From Gp1-AA122 sp036378535 (GTDB taxonomy: Bacteria > Acidobacteriota > Terriglobia > Terriglobales > Acidobacteriaceae), in assembly GCA_036378535.1 (NCBI GenBank), contig DASUWH010000073.1:1-64000 (forward strand): a stretch of DNA of 64,000 nucleotides, in the 5' to 3' direction. A model generated the notes under the pieces. That model had not been told where the DNA came from and searched no databases. It worked only from the letters and a program-made list of their open reading frames with translations. Below, one piece after another: positions 53,562 through 62,524 of this stretch. Every line of letters begins with the position of its first letter. Within the stretch, counting starts at the first letter, position 1. The position numbers were made by a program, and so were the translations under genes.

Positions 53562-55502
53562 ATGTGCGGCATAGCAGGCATCGTCAGCGCCGACCCCAGC
53601 GTGCGCATTTCCGAGGGCACGCTTCGGCGCATGTGTGACGTCATCCGGCATCGCGGACCCGATGACGAAGGCATTCTTGTCAAGAACGGCACGGCGCTGG
53701 GCATGCGCCGGCTGAGTATTATCGACGTCGCGGGTGGACATCAGCCGGTCTTCAACGAAGACCAAAGCATCTGGATCGTTTTTAACGGAGAGATTTACAA
53801 CTTTCCTCAACTGCGACCGGAATTGGAGGCGCGAGGGCACCGTTTTCGCACCCACACGGATACAGAGGTAATCGTCCACCTTTACGAGGACCTGGGCGTC
53901 GAGTGCGTAAAACAATTGCGGGGAATGTTCGCGTTCGCCCTGTACGATCAGCGCAAAGGAAGGCTTCTCTTAGTTCGCGATCGCTTGGGTAAAAAGCCGC
54001 TGCATTATGCACTAGACGGCAGTCAGCTTCTGTTCGGATCAGAGATTAAGTCGATTTTGAGTGTTGCGCCCCACCTGTCCGACCCTGATCCGCAAGCGCT
54101 CTTGCAGTACTTGCACTTTGGCTACATTCCCAACGATCGGACTGCCTTTAAGCAGATCCACAAACTTCCAGCTGGCCACCTTCTCGAGTACCAGGATGGC
54201 AGGACCAGTGTCCGCCAGTATTGGGACCTTCCGGAGTTCGGCACGCATTCCCCCGGCAGCGAAGAAGAATGTGTGGAAGAACTGGAGCATCGGCTAGAAG
54301 AATGCGTTCGGATGCGCTTAATTTCGGACGTCCCCCTCGGCGCATTGCTGAGCGGTGGGACGGACTCTTCGACCGTGGTGGCGCTCATGGCGCGCGCCAG
54401 TTCGAAACCAGTGAGAACTTTTTCCATAGGCTTCGAAAATGAAGAGTTCAATGAAGCCCCCTTTGCGCGCAAGGTAGCGGAGCGCTTTGGCACGGAACAT
54501 CACGAACTGATACTCAATCCTGACGTGGTCCAAACGGTAGAATCCCTGACGCGCTCATGGGAAGAGCCTTTCGGCGATTCGTCGATGCTGCCGACATACT
54601 ATGTTTCCTGCCTGGCGCGTAAGCACGTGACCGTAGCACTGGCGGGCGATGGCGGCGATGAAATCTTTGCCGGTTACGATCGTTATCGGGTGCACGCTGA
54701 GCGGGCGAAGTTCGACCTGATTCCGGAATGGCTCAAACGCAGTTATCGCGAGCAACTATATCCGCGGCTGCCACGAGATACGCGAGGACGAGGTTTCCTG
54801 TATAACATATCTCTTCCGGCGCGCGAGCACTTCGTCGATCTGATATCTTTTCTGCCGCGTTTTGAACGCGATATCGTTTTGTTGTCGGAAGATTTCCGCC
54901 GGGTGGCGACAGCCTCCGGTTCTCCCGAAGCGGTCATGTACGGGTACTTTGATTCGGCCCCAGCACAGGATGTGCTCAGCCGCTTGCTTTATCTCGATGC
55001 GAAGACCTACTTGGTGGAAGACATTCTGGCCAAGGTCGATCGCATGAGCATGGCGACCTCGCTTGAGGTGCGCGCTCCTTTACTCGATCACCAACTCGTG
55101 GAATGGGTAACTGGTCTGCGACCCAAGTGGAAAATGCGCGGTCGGGAACAGAAATATCTGCTCCGACGGCTGGCGGAACGCGTGGGTGTACCCCGGGAAG
55201 TGCTGTACCGACCCAAGCGTGGTTTTGCAATTCCTCTGGTGCACTGGATCCGATACGAGTTAAAAAATCTGATCCTGACGGTTCTGTTGGAACCGCGCAC
55301 CCTGCAGCGAGGTTATTTCCGCCCTGAAGGAGTTCGCCGCCTGCTGGATGAGCACTTTAGCGGGCGCCGTAACCACAGCGACGGAATATGGCGGCTGCTC
55401 ATTTTCGAGTTGTGGCACCGCAATTTCCTCGAACAGATTGGCACGCCCGAGTTCCTGCCATCGCATACACCGACTCTGGCAGTCGGTGAAGGTGTGGTTT
55501 GA
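53562..55502 (+). CDS. asnB: asparagine-synthase-like amidotransferase (EPS locus)
   Basis: 646 residues with an N-terminal class II glutaminase (nucleophile Cys2 in MCGIAGIV; RHRGPDDEG; FNGEIYNF) and a C-terminal ATP-pyrophosphatase synthetase domain (LLSGGTDSSTVVALM, where the usual SGGLDSS has Thr; LAGDGGDEIFAGYDRY; MSMATSLEVRAPLLDH). Such homologues form the exosortase-associated amidotransferase group (TIGR03108) and probably amidate a glycan carboxyl rather than make asparagine. It overlaps the downstream double GT gene by four bases. Confidence 0.93.
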   Translation: MCGIAGIVSADPSVRISEGTLRRMCDVIRHRGPDDEGILVKNGTALGMRRLSIIDVAGGHQPVFNEDQSIWIVFNGEIYNFPQLRPELEARGHRFRTHTDTEVIVHLYEDLGVECVKQLRGMFAFALYDQRKGRLLLVRDRLGKKPLHYALDGSQLLFGSEIKSILSVAPHLSDPDPQALLQYLHFGYIPNDRTAFKQIHKLPAGHLLEYQDGRTSVRQYWDLPEFGTHSPGSEEECVEELEHRLEECVRMRLISDVPLGALLSGGTDSSTVVALMARASSKPVRTFSIGFENEEFNEAPFARKVAERFGTEHHELILNPDVVQTVESLTRSWEEPFGDSSMLPTYYVSCLARKHVTVALAGDGGDEIFAGYDRYRVHAERAKFDLIPEWLKRSYREQLYPRLPRDTRGRGFLYNISLPAREHFVDLISFLPRFERDIVLLSEDFRRVATASGSPEAVMYGYFDSAPAQDVLSRLLYLDAKTYLVEDILAKVDRMSMATSLEVRAPLLDHQLVEWVTGLRPKWKMRGREQKYLLRRLAERVGVPREVLYRPKRGFAIPLVHWIRYELKNLILTVLLEPRTLQRGYFRPEGVRRLLDEHFSGRRNHSDGIWRLLIFELWHRNFLEQIGTPEFLPSHTPTLAVGEGVV

Positions 55503-57790
55503 CCGGCTCCAGTGATGGCAGCGTAAAGGCAGGCGAAGCAGAACAGCACCCAGCGCTCCAAGCCGTAGTACCCCTCCCAACAGCAGAGCAGACCTTAGCT
55601 TCTGTTTTCCTGATGACGAACAGCTTTGAGACAGGTGGCAGTGAACGGCAGTTCGCCGCCCTGGCGCAGTCTTTAGACCACGAATCCTTCCGCGTGCATC
55701 TCGGCTGCATCATGCGAAAGGGCGCATTTCAGGACAGCTTCGGCGATGTGCCGATCTTCGGATTGGGTGGCAGCTTATATCGGTGGACATCTATACAAAC
55801 GCGGTTGCGGCTGGCACGGCACTTAAGGTCGCACGACATCGCCGTGTCACACGCGTTTGATTTCTATACCAATTTGACCTTAATTCCCGCCGCCAAATTG
55901 GCGCGTGTCCCGGTGATCATTGGTAGCCAACGGCAACTCGGTGATTTGCTCACTAAGTCACAGTTCCGTGTGCAACAGGCAGCGTTTCACTGTTGCGATG
56001 CAGTAGTTTGCAATTCACAAGCAGCTGCCGACCTGTTGATGGCCAGGGGCCTGCCGCGATCGAAAGTTGTAATAATCGGAAACGGCCTGCCGGACTCTGC
56101 CTTTGCCGAGACTGCACCTGCCTTGCCGCGCCTACTGGGAGAAATGCGTGTGGGAATGATCGCGCGTATGAACGCGCGGTCAAAAAATCATTCCCTATTC
56201 CTGCAAGCCGCGGCACAACTCCGCAGTCGGTTTCGGGCAACAAAGTTTTTTCTCGTCGGCGACGGACCGTTGAGGCCCGAACTGGAGCGCGAAGCTGAGC
56301 GCCTCGGCTTGGGGGATTCGGCCATATTTCTTGGCGATCGGCGCGATATCCCCGCGATACTGGCTTCGCTGGACGTTTCCGTTCTCCCCTCATCCTCAGA
56401 AAGCCTGTCCAACGTGATTTTGGAATCCATGGCTGCGGGATTGCCTGTGGTGGCTTGCTGGGCCGGGGGGAATAGTGAATTGCTTACTCAGGAACGCGGA
56501 GTCCTTGTTAAGAGTTGCGAGCCGGAACTGCTGGCTGATGCGACCGGCCGTTTGTTGCAGGATGCGCAACTTCGTGCCGAACTCGGACGAGCAGCCAAGC
56601 AGTTCGTTCATGCGAATTTCACGGTCGAACGCATGGTGCGCCGGCACCAGGAACTCTACATGGAACTCCTTGAGAAGAAGAATTGGGAGAGCAGGGTTCG
56701 AGCGCGCAGCCTCCCGCAAAAGCTGAAAATCACTATTATCGCCGCATCGCTAAGGTATGTGGGCGGACAATCGGCGCAGGCGGACCTGCTGGCAAGGAAA
56801 TGGAAAGGTGATCCTGATGTGACGGCCCGCATCATAGCCATCGACCCAGTCCTGCCGAAAGCGCTTCGTTGGGCCGAGCGAATTCCCGGCTTGCGGACCA
56901 TGGTCCGTCAGCCTTTGTACTTATGGGGACTATGGCGAGGGCTGAAGCACGCGGACGTGGCGCATATTTTCTCAGCGTCGTATTGGTCCTTTCTGATCGC
57001 GCCGGTACCGGCCTGGATAATGGCCCGTCTACTTGGGAAAAAAGCTCTGCTGCATTATCACAGTGGGGAAGCGCGAGACCATTTACAGCGTTTTCGCAGT
57101 GCCCGCGCTGTGTTGAGCCGGGTTGACCGACTGGTGGTCCCCTCGCAATATCTGGTTGATGTGTTTCGTGAGTTCGGCCTGAAAGCCGACAGTGTGCCGA
57201 ACGTGGCCGACCTGTCGCAATTCTCGTTTCGGTTGCGAAACCCTTTGCGGCCTCACCTGGTGTGCACACGGGGATTTCATCCTTATTACGGCGTCGACAT
57301 CGTAGTGCAGGCATTTGCGCGCTTGAAGCAGGTGTTTCCGGAAGCGCGGCTGGATCTTGTAGGAGAGGGCCCTTCCGAGCAGCAGGTGCGTGCCGTGGTG
57401 AAAGACCTGCAAGTTCGGGATGCGAACTTTCTCGGCACTGTGTCGCGGGAGCAAATTCATCTTTGCTATGACCGCGCCGATATTTTCGTCAATGCTTCTC
57501 GCCTGGATAACGTACCGGTATCGATTCTGGAGGCGTTTGCATCAGGAACGCCGGTAGTGAGTACGGCGCCGGAATGCATGCCTTACCTTGTCGATCATGA
57601 ACGTACGGGTTTGCTGTCGCCAGTGGATGATCCACAGGCACTGGCAGACAACATGGTTAGACTTCTGCGGGATGGTGAACTGGCCAGCCGCTTGTCCCTG
57701 AATGCATACCAGGAAGCAAAATGTTACGGGTGGGAACGCGTGCGTAAAGATTGGCTAGGAGTTTACCGCTCTCTCTTGAACAGCCAATAA
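55499..57790 (+). CDS. double GT4 glycosyltransferase (tandem fusion)
   Basis: 763 residues holding two complete GT-B family 4 enzymes. The first (about residues 35-395) begins FLMTNSFETGGSERQFAALA and ends SSSESLSNVILESMAAGLPV plus a helix. The second (about 410-760) begins KLKITIIAASLRYVGGQSAQ and has the donor-site motif NASRLDNVPVSILEAFASGT. A junction near 395-410 (LEKKNWESRVRARSLPQKL) links them. The first domain's donor motif keeps the E-x7-E-like pattern; both look intact. One polypeptide may thus add two sugars in sequence. Last gene of the plus-strand operon. Confidence 0.9.
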   Translation: MTGSSDGSVKAGEAEQHPALQAVVPLPTAEQTLASVFLMTNSFETGGSERQFAALAQSLDHESFRVHLGCIMRKGAFQDSFGDVPIFGLGGSLYRWTSIQTRLRLARHLRSHDIAVSHAFDFYTNLTLIPAAKLARVPVIIGSQRQLGDLLTKSQFRVQQAAFHCCDAVVCNSQAAADLLMARGLPRSKVVIIGNGLPDSAFAETAPALPRLLGEMRVGMIARMNARSKNHSLFLQAAAQLRSRFRATKFFLVGDGPLRPELEREAERLGLGDSAIFLGDRRDIPAILASLDVSVLPSSSESLSNVILESMAAGLPVVACWAGGNSELLTQERGVLVKSCEPELLADATGRLLQDAQLRAELGRAAKQFVHANFTVERMVRRHQELYMELLEKKNWESRVRARSLPQKLKITIIAASLRYVGGQSAQADLLARKWKGDPDVTARIIAIDPVLPKALRWAERIPGLRTMVRQPLYLWGLWRGLKHADVAHIFSASYWSFLIAPVPAWIMARLLGKKALLHYHSGEARDHLQRFRSARAVLSRVDRLVVPSQYLVDVFREFGLKADSVPNVADLSQFSFRLRNPLRPHLVCTRGFHPYYGVDIVVQAFARLKQVFPEARLDLVGEGPSEQQVRAVVKDLQVRDANFLGTVSREQIHLCYDRADIFVNASRLDNVPVSILEAFASGTPVVSTAPECMPYLVDHERTGLLSPVDDPQALADNMVRLLRDGELASRLSLNAYQEAKCYGWERVRKDWLGVYRSLLNSQ

Positions 57791-57820
57791 GCGCTTGGCA
57801 TGGACCTGTTGACCTAGCAA

Positions 57821-59779
57821 TTACACGGTCGAGGCGAAGGTGGAGGATGAGGCCAGCTTTGAGGGAAGATCGTGTGCTTCCCCTTCCAGGCATACCCGTT
57901 GCCACAACTCTAAGTTCAGCAGGCGCCAGATGCGATCATAGTGATCGCGATAGTGAGCGCGATGTTCGCGAAAGAGTTTCTGGATAGCGGAACGCTGGAA
58001 CAGGCCGCGGTCCAGACTCCGCGGTTCGAGCAGCAGACGCTCGATCGCGTCTAACTGGGGACCAGCAAGCCAACCGCTCCAGGGCGTAGGGAAGCCGAGT
58101 TTCGGTCTGTACAAGATGGCATGTGGCAACAGATCTTCCATGGCTTTTTTCAGGATCCGTTTACCGGCGGTGCCTTGGATCTGCACTGCGGCGGGGACGC
58201 GCATGGCCCATTCCACAAGGACGTGGTCGAGGAAGGGTACGCGGCTTTCGATGGAAGTCGCCATGCTCATGTTGTCCTGCTTCATGAGCAGCTCCACTAA
58301 ATAAGTCTTGATATCCGTGTACAGGAGGCGTTGAAGGAGTTCTCCCGAGGAATGTTCCCAGAATGCCAGCACGTTGCGGTAAGCCGAGTCCGGCGTGAAC
58401 TCCTCCTTAACAGCATCGGCCAGGAGTTCACTTTGATCGTCCTGGCTGAAAGCGGAAAAGAAATTGTCGAAATAGAACGAGACCCAGGAATCACCATCGC
58501 GGCCGAGAAAGGTATGAGATAGCTTGCGGCGCGCGGTGGCATGGATCCAGGCGGAGGTCGCGATTGCGTCTCTGATGGCGGTTCGCAGTCGTCGCGGAAG
58601 CATGTTTCGGTAAACCCGATGCATGGCCGCGTTTTTGAGGGTGAAGGCATAGCGTGAGTAACCGCCCAGGGTTTCGTCGCTGCCTTCGCCCGTAAGCACT
58701 ACCTTCACACGCTGGCGCCCCAGGCGGGCAACGAAGTACAAGGCCACGCTGGAAGGCCACACGATGGGCTCGTCTTCATGCCAGATCAGTCCCGGAAGAG
58801 CATCAAAGAAATCTTCGCGGCTGACCAGGACCTCATGATGTACAGAGTTGAGATGGTGCGCGACCTGGCGGGCAAAAGGCAGTTCGCTATAACTATGCTC
58901 CGTATAGCCTACCGAAAAGGTCTCGATGGGCTCCCGTCGAATTTTTGTCATGAGAGCCGCAACCGCGCTGGAATCGAGACCGCCACTCAGAAAAACGCCC
59001 AGGGGAACATCGCTCATGAGATGGCTGCTGACCGCGCCTTCCAGCAGATCACGGTAGCTGCTCACGAAATATCGCTCATCACGATGAATGGGCTCCGCAT
59101 TCTGCGGCAGGTCCCAGTATTGCCGGATGCGAGGTTCACCGGCCGCGTCTATCTCGAGCGTATGCCCGGGCATGAGCTTGCGCACACCTTCGTAAAACGT
59201 CTCTTCGCCAGAGAGATAACCAAATGCAAGGAATTCGGGAAGGGCGGCGCGCCGGAATCGCGGGCGGGACTCGGGATGAGTCATCAGGACTTTAATTTCC
59301 GAAGCAAACAGAAACCGGTCCGGAGTGATGCGGTAATAGAGCGGTTTAATACCGAGCCGGTCGCGAGCAACGAACAAAGTTTTGCGAGCCGAATTCCAGA
59401 TGGCGAAGGCGAACATTCCTCGCAGGTGTTGAACGCAGTCCTTACCGTACTCTTCATACAGGTGAATGATGGTTTCAGTATCACTGTGGGTGGTGTAAGC
59501 ATGACCTCGAGCAATCAGGTCTTCGCGCAGAGCGGCATGGTTGTAGATCTCTCCATTGAAAACGATCCAGAGAGAATGGTCTTCATTAGTAATGGGCTGA
59601 TGGCCGGTAGCCAGGTCAACAATACTGAGGCGGCGCATACCAATGCCGACTGGACCGCTGGTGTAGACGCCTTCATCATCGGGACCACGATGTTCCATGG
59701 CTGCGCACATATTCCGCAGCACGGTGGTATCCGCTTTGGCATCGCGCCTGAACTCTAGTATGCCCGCAATTCCACACAT
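57821..59779 (-). CDS. asnB: asparagine-synthase-like amidotransferase, second copy
   Basis: 652 residues, full glutaminase (Cys2; EHRGPDDEG; FNGEIYNH) and synthetase domain (FLSGGLDSSAVAAL, LTGEGSDETLGGYSRY). A paralogue of the 53562 protein but clearly diverged. Located 17 bases after the heparinase-like gene and read with it. It converges on the double GT gene, with only 30 bases between. Biochemical acceptor unknown; true asparagine synthesis is possible but the setting favours glycan amidation. Confidence 0.93.
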   Translation of the reverse strand: MCGIAGILEFRRDAKADTTVLRNMCAAMEHRGPDDEGVYTSGPVGIGMRRLSIVDLATGHQPITNEDHSLWIVFNGEIYNHAALREDLIARGHAYTTHSDTETIIHLYEEYGKDCVQHLRGMFAFAIWNSARKTLFVARDRLGIKPLYYRITPDRFLFASEIKVLMTHPESRPRFRRAALPEFLAFGYLSGEETFYEGVRKLMPGHTLEIDAAGEPRIRQYWDLPQNAEPIHRDERYFVSSYRDLLEGAVSSHLMSDVPLGVFLSGGLDSSAVAALMTKIRREPIETFSVGYTEHSYSELPFARQVAHHLNSVHHEVLVSREDFFDALPGLIWHEDEPIVWPSSVALYFVARLGRQRVKVVLTGEGSDETLGGYSRYAFTLKNAAMHRVYRNMLPRRLRTAIRDAIATSAWIHATARRKLSHTFLGRDGDSWVSFYFDNFFSAFSQDDQSELLADAVKEEFTPDSAYRNVLAFWEHSSGELLQRLLYTDIKTYLVELLMKQDNMSMATSIESRVPFLDHVLVEWAMRVPAAVQIQGTAGKRILKKAMEDLLPHAILYRPKLGFPTPWSGWLAGPQLDAIERLLLEPRSLDRGLFQRSAIQKLFREHRAHYRDHYDRIWRLLNLELWQRVCLEGEAHDLPSKLASSSTFASTV

Positions 59780-59796
59780 GAAATTTGCCTTTCGTC

Positions 59797-62124
59797 TTAC
59801 AAAACGGAATCCAGAACTTCGAAATGCATAAGTTCTGCCGGCGATTGCTCGCTGGAACAGAAACTTTCACTCACGCCGTCGCGGAGAACCCACTCAAAAT
59901 GCTCGACCTGATCGTCAAACCTGACCAAGGTTCTGTCCGTCCATTTCGCGAAGCTGCCGCCTACCATCACCAAGTGGGCGATGCGGCCGTCCTGAACGCG
60001 ACAGTAAAACAGCTCTGCATCGCTTTGCCAGGCTCCACAACTCCAAAGGCGCTGGTTTTGTCCGAAGAAGACGTAATCAGAGCGAACACTGGCGTCGTAT
60101 CGATAAGCGACTGCTCCATTAGCTTCTTGCAATCGGGAAACTTTTCCGTTCTCTGCAATAGCTTCGAGCCGTACGAGGCACTCGGCCGGCAGCGGGGTCG
60201 TCGCAGCAAAGCGCACAACCGGGGCCACTTGGACCTCGCCATACGCTGGAGCAATGCGGCCCGAAAAAACATTTGCCTGCCATTGCGAACCTGCCGGGGT
60301 GTTCAGGGCCAGTTCCCGGCGGCCGTCAGCAGAGCGCGCCACCAGCAAGTTGCCGTCTTGCTCCACAATCTTGAACTCGGCGTCGAAGTGCCAAAAGATC
60401 TCGAGTAAGTGCGTCCCAATTCCCTCGGCGCAGTCGCGGACGAGCCAAGGCCCACGCCGCGTATGGAAGACGAATCTGCGATGCAGCACGGGGTCGCTGA
60501 GGCGGCGGAAGCCATCGTGGTGGCCAGAGAAATAATCGAACGTTTTTCCAGTTGCCCATCGTTCGACCTTTACATTTGGAATAGAGGACCAAGCAAAGGG
60601 ACCGTGGGGAACGGCTTGATCCACACTGTCCACAACGAGAGTGTTGTGAGCGCTGGTGCCGCGGAAGGTATTTCGATCGTCATTGTCGGAAAAGTAGGAG
60701 TAGGTCCCCGAGTCGACCAATACGCGGCGGCCGTTGATCGCCAAGCGTATGCTCAGGGCATCCGCATGACCGTGGCCGGAATGGCCGGTTCCTTGCGGTC
60801 CGGCATCAATGCACAGCAGTTCGCTAGGCGCGCTGTCCGCCATGAGGTAAATGCCACCCGCCTGGAACGTCTTCGAGACGGGCTGGGCTGGAGGCATTGA
60901 AATGCGCAACAACTCCGCTGCTCTACTGCCGAAGAACCAAAGTGACTCTTCGGTCAAACTCGCGCCGCCAGCCGATTCTGTGCCATACACAGCCGCGCCG
61001 AGGGCGAGGGGATCGGTCATATGTTCATCCCGGTTGCGAGCAGGGTTGAACAGGCGCCCTCCATCATCGTCTCCGAAGCCTTCCGGGCAGCCAGCTTGCG
61101 ATAGCGCCGAGAGCACCTCGAGCATTCTCTTGAGCGTAGCATCGAAACTGGCCGGAATCGGAATAGCGTTCAGGCTTGCGAGAATCCTGCTGTGAAGAAA
61201 GAAGTCGAGGGCATATACGTGATAATAGAGCGCCTGTTCGAAGTACAGGCCGTCCGGGCGTACCTGTCGTTTAGCTTCCTTCAGCACGATCTTCCATCCC
61301 AGATCCTGCCAGTGCTGCGCATGGGGAATCTGTGGGCATAAGGTGCCAATGAAAAACAGCGCAACCGCTTCGCCGATCAGATGCGTGTTGGGGGAGAAGT
61401 AGGTAGAAAGGTAACGTTCAATGTAGCGGCCATTTCGTTGCAGAGCTTCAAGCATCCCCGCGTCAAAGGACGATGTGAGTGCATTGCTTCCCGAAAGCAG
61501 GTTGCGGACCCACAGCCAGGACAAACTTCGGAATGCGACCTCGAGTGTGCTCGCCCAGTTGATGCCCAGCGGATAAGGATTGGCTTTATGCCACGCATAC
61601 CACTGGGTAAGGAGTTCGTTGATATAGCGATTCTCACCGGTGAAGCAGTAAGCTTTCGCTAACGTCACAAGGTGTTGATGGCGGTTCAATTCCCAAGTGA
61701 CCTTGTGATCACCAACTTCTGCAAAGTCGAGGTACCTGATTCGGAACCATGGCTTCAGCGGCGCACGTTTTCCGTGCACCGCATCCAGGTGCCAGTCAAT
61801 TTCCTGGCCGTAGTCGAGATCCTTGTATCCAAGCAGGTCGAACTTGTGACGGCAGATTTTGTCGCTAAGCGCGATTGTGCTCTCCAGTTCACTGGGAAGG
61901 TGCTCGCGAATCAACGCGGTGCGATCAGGAAGTTCCTCAGGGGAGAAGAAGAATCGAGGTATCGTCCCGGGCAGCGCTGTAGCGAGTTTCGGCCGGGTTT
62001 GCAGTCCGGCGCCAAATAGGAGTACATCGACCCGTTTCCAAACCTCCTGCGTCAGGCGAACGCGCACTTCGTCGGAGCTCATATGACGAATGCGGCGCCA
62101 CTTTCTTGTCCAACCGGAGCTCAC
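59797..62124 (-). CDS. heparinase II/III-like protein
   Basis: 775 residues. The N-terminal alpha/alpha-toroid of the Hepar_II_III type (WHLDAVHGKRAPLKPWFRI, WELNRHQHLVTLAKAY, YFSPNTHLIGEAVALFFIG, with candidate catalytic His/Tyr) is followed by a C-terminal beta-sandwich (GTGHSGHGHADALSIRLAIN, VDSGTYSYF, FRGTSAHNTLVVD). Members cleave uronic-acid polysaccharides, but homologues in EPS loci often act as synthases' partners or processing enzymes. There is no signal peptide in the first 30 residues. GTG start at 62124; an ATG at 62082 is possible, but family homology (WRRIRHMSSDEVRVRL) runs through it. Confidence 0.9.
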   Translation of the reverse strand: MSSGWTRKWRRIRHMSSDEVRVRLTQEVWKRVDVLLFGAGLQTRPKLATALPGTIPRFFFSPEELPDRTALIREHLPSELESTIALSDKICRHKFDLLGYKDLDYGQEIDWHLDAVHGKRAPLKPWFRIRYLDFAEVGDHKVTWELNRHQHLVTLAKAYCFTGENRYINELLTQWYAWHKANPYPLGINWASTLEVAFRSLSWLWVRNLLSGSNALTSSFDAGMLEALQRNGRYIERYLSTYFSPNTHLIGEAVALFFIGTLCPQIPHAQHWQDLGWKIVLKEAKRQVRPDGLYFEQALYYHVYALDFFLHSRILASLNAIPIPASFDATLKRMLEVLSALSQAGCPEGFGDDDGGRLFNPARNRDEHMTDPLALGAAVYGTESAGGASLTEESLWFFGSRAAELLRISMPPAQPVSKTFQAGGIYLMADSAPSELLCIDAGPQGTGHSGHGHADALSIRLAINGRRVLVDSGTYSYFSDNDDRNTFRGTSAHNTLVVDSVDQAVPHGPFAWSSIPNVKVERWATGKTFDYFSGHHDGFRRLSDPVLHRRFVFHTRRGPWLVRDCAEGIGTHLLEIFWHFDAEFKIVEQDGNLLVARSADGRRELALNTPAGSQWQANVFSGRIAPAYGEVQVAPVVRFAATTPLPAECLVRLEAIAENGKVSRLQEANGAVAYRYDASVRSDYVFFGQNQRLWSCGAWQSDAELFYCRVQDGRIAHLVMVGGSFAKWTDRTLVRFDDQVEHFEWVLRDGVSESFCSSEQSPAELMHFEVLDSVL

Positions 62125-62177
62125 AAATTCCTATCTTAACCGGAATTGCCGACACACATAACAGGTGAATTGCTCCG

Positions 62178-62193
62178 AGCAAGATGACGGCCA
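62178..62193 (-). promoter_or_regulatory. sigma-54 promoter (heparinase/amidotransferase operon)
   Basis: Minus strand TGGCCGTCATCTTGCT: TGGC, N7, TTGCT, GG-N10-GC spacing. Predicted start near 62167, about 43 bases before the GTG. Confidence 0.6.
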
Positions 62194-62302
62194 CGCCCGG
62201 TAATCGAGACAAGGCATCTCGCCTCTAAGTTTCTGATTCTAAGGCGCTAGCGCAAATGTACCCGAGCGGCAGGCATGGCCGGTCAGAGAAGAACCATTCT
62301 TG

Positions 62303-62337
62303 TTCCACTGCAAGTGGAAAAAGTTTTACCACTTTTT
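62303..62337. repeat. overlapping inverted repeats in the divergent region
   Basis: TTCCACT-GCA-AGTGGAA (62303-62319) overlaps AAAAAGT-TTTACC-ACTTTTT (62318-62337). The two stems share bases and so are alternatives. About 100-135 bases from each of the two sigma-54 candidates, a natural distance for an activator site. The other DNA of this 400-base gap contains a GGCGCTAGCGC palindrome near 62243. Confidence 0.6.
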
Positions 62338-62437
62338 ACCCCTAGGCCGTCGGCAGTCAGGGGGAGAGAAAGGGGTTTTCAAGTGACTGAAGCCAAAGGC
62401 AATAGCGAATTCCGGGTGGGAGGCGTGCAAGCGAGAA

Positions 62438-62453
62438 TGGAAGCCGGGTTGCA
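62438..62453 (+). promoter_or_regulatory. sigma-54 promoter (sugar dehydrogenase operon)
   Basis: TGGAAGCCGGGTTGCA: TGG, N8, TTGCA, GG-N10-GC. It closely matches the element at 37560. Transcription start near 62463, 62 bases before the GTG. Confidence 0.6.
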
Positions 62454-62524
62454 CTCAGTTTAGCAATGCGCTCTACTGCACTCTGGACGTTTGAGACAAT
62501 TTCTTTGTGGGGGGATGGGAACGC

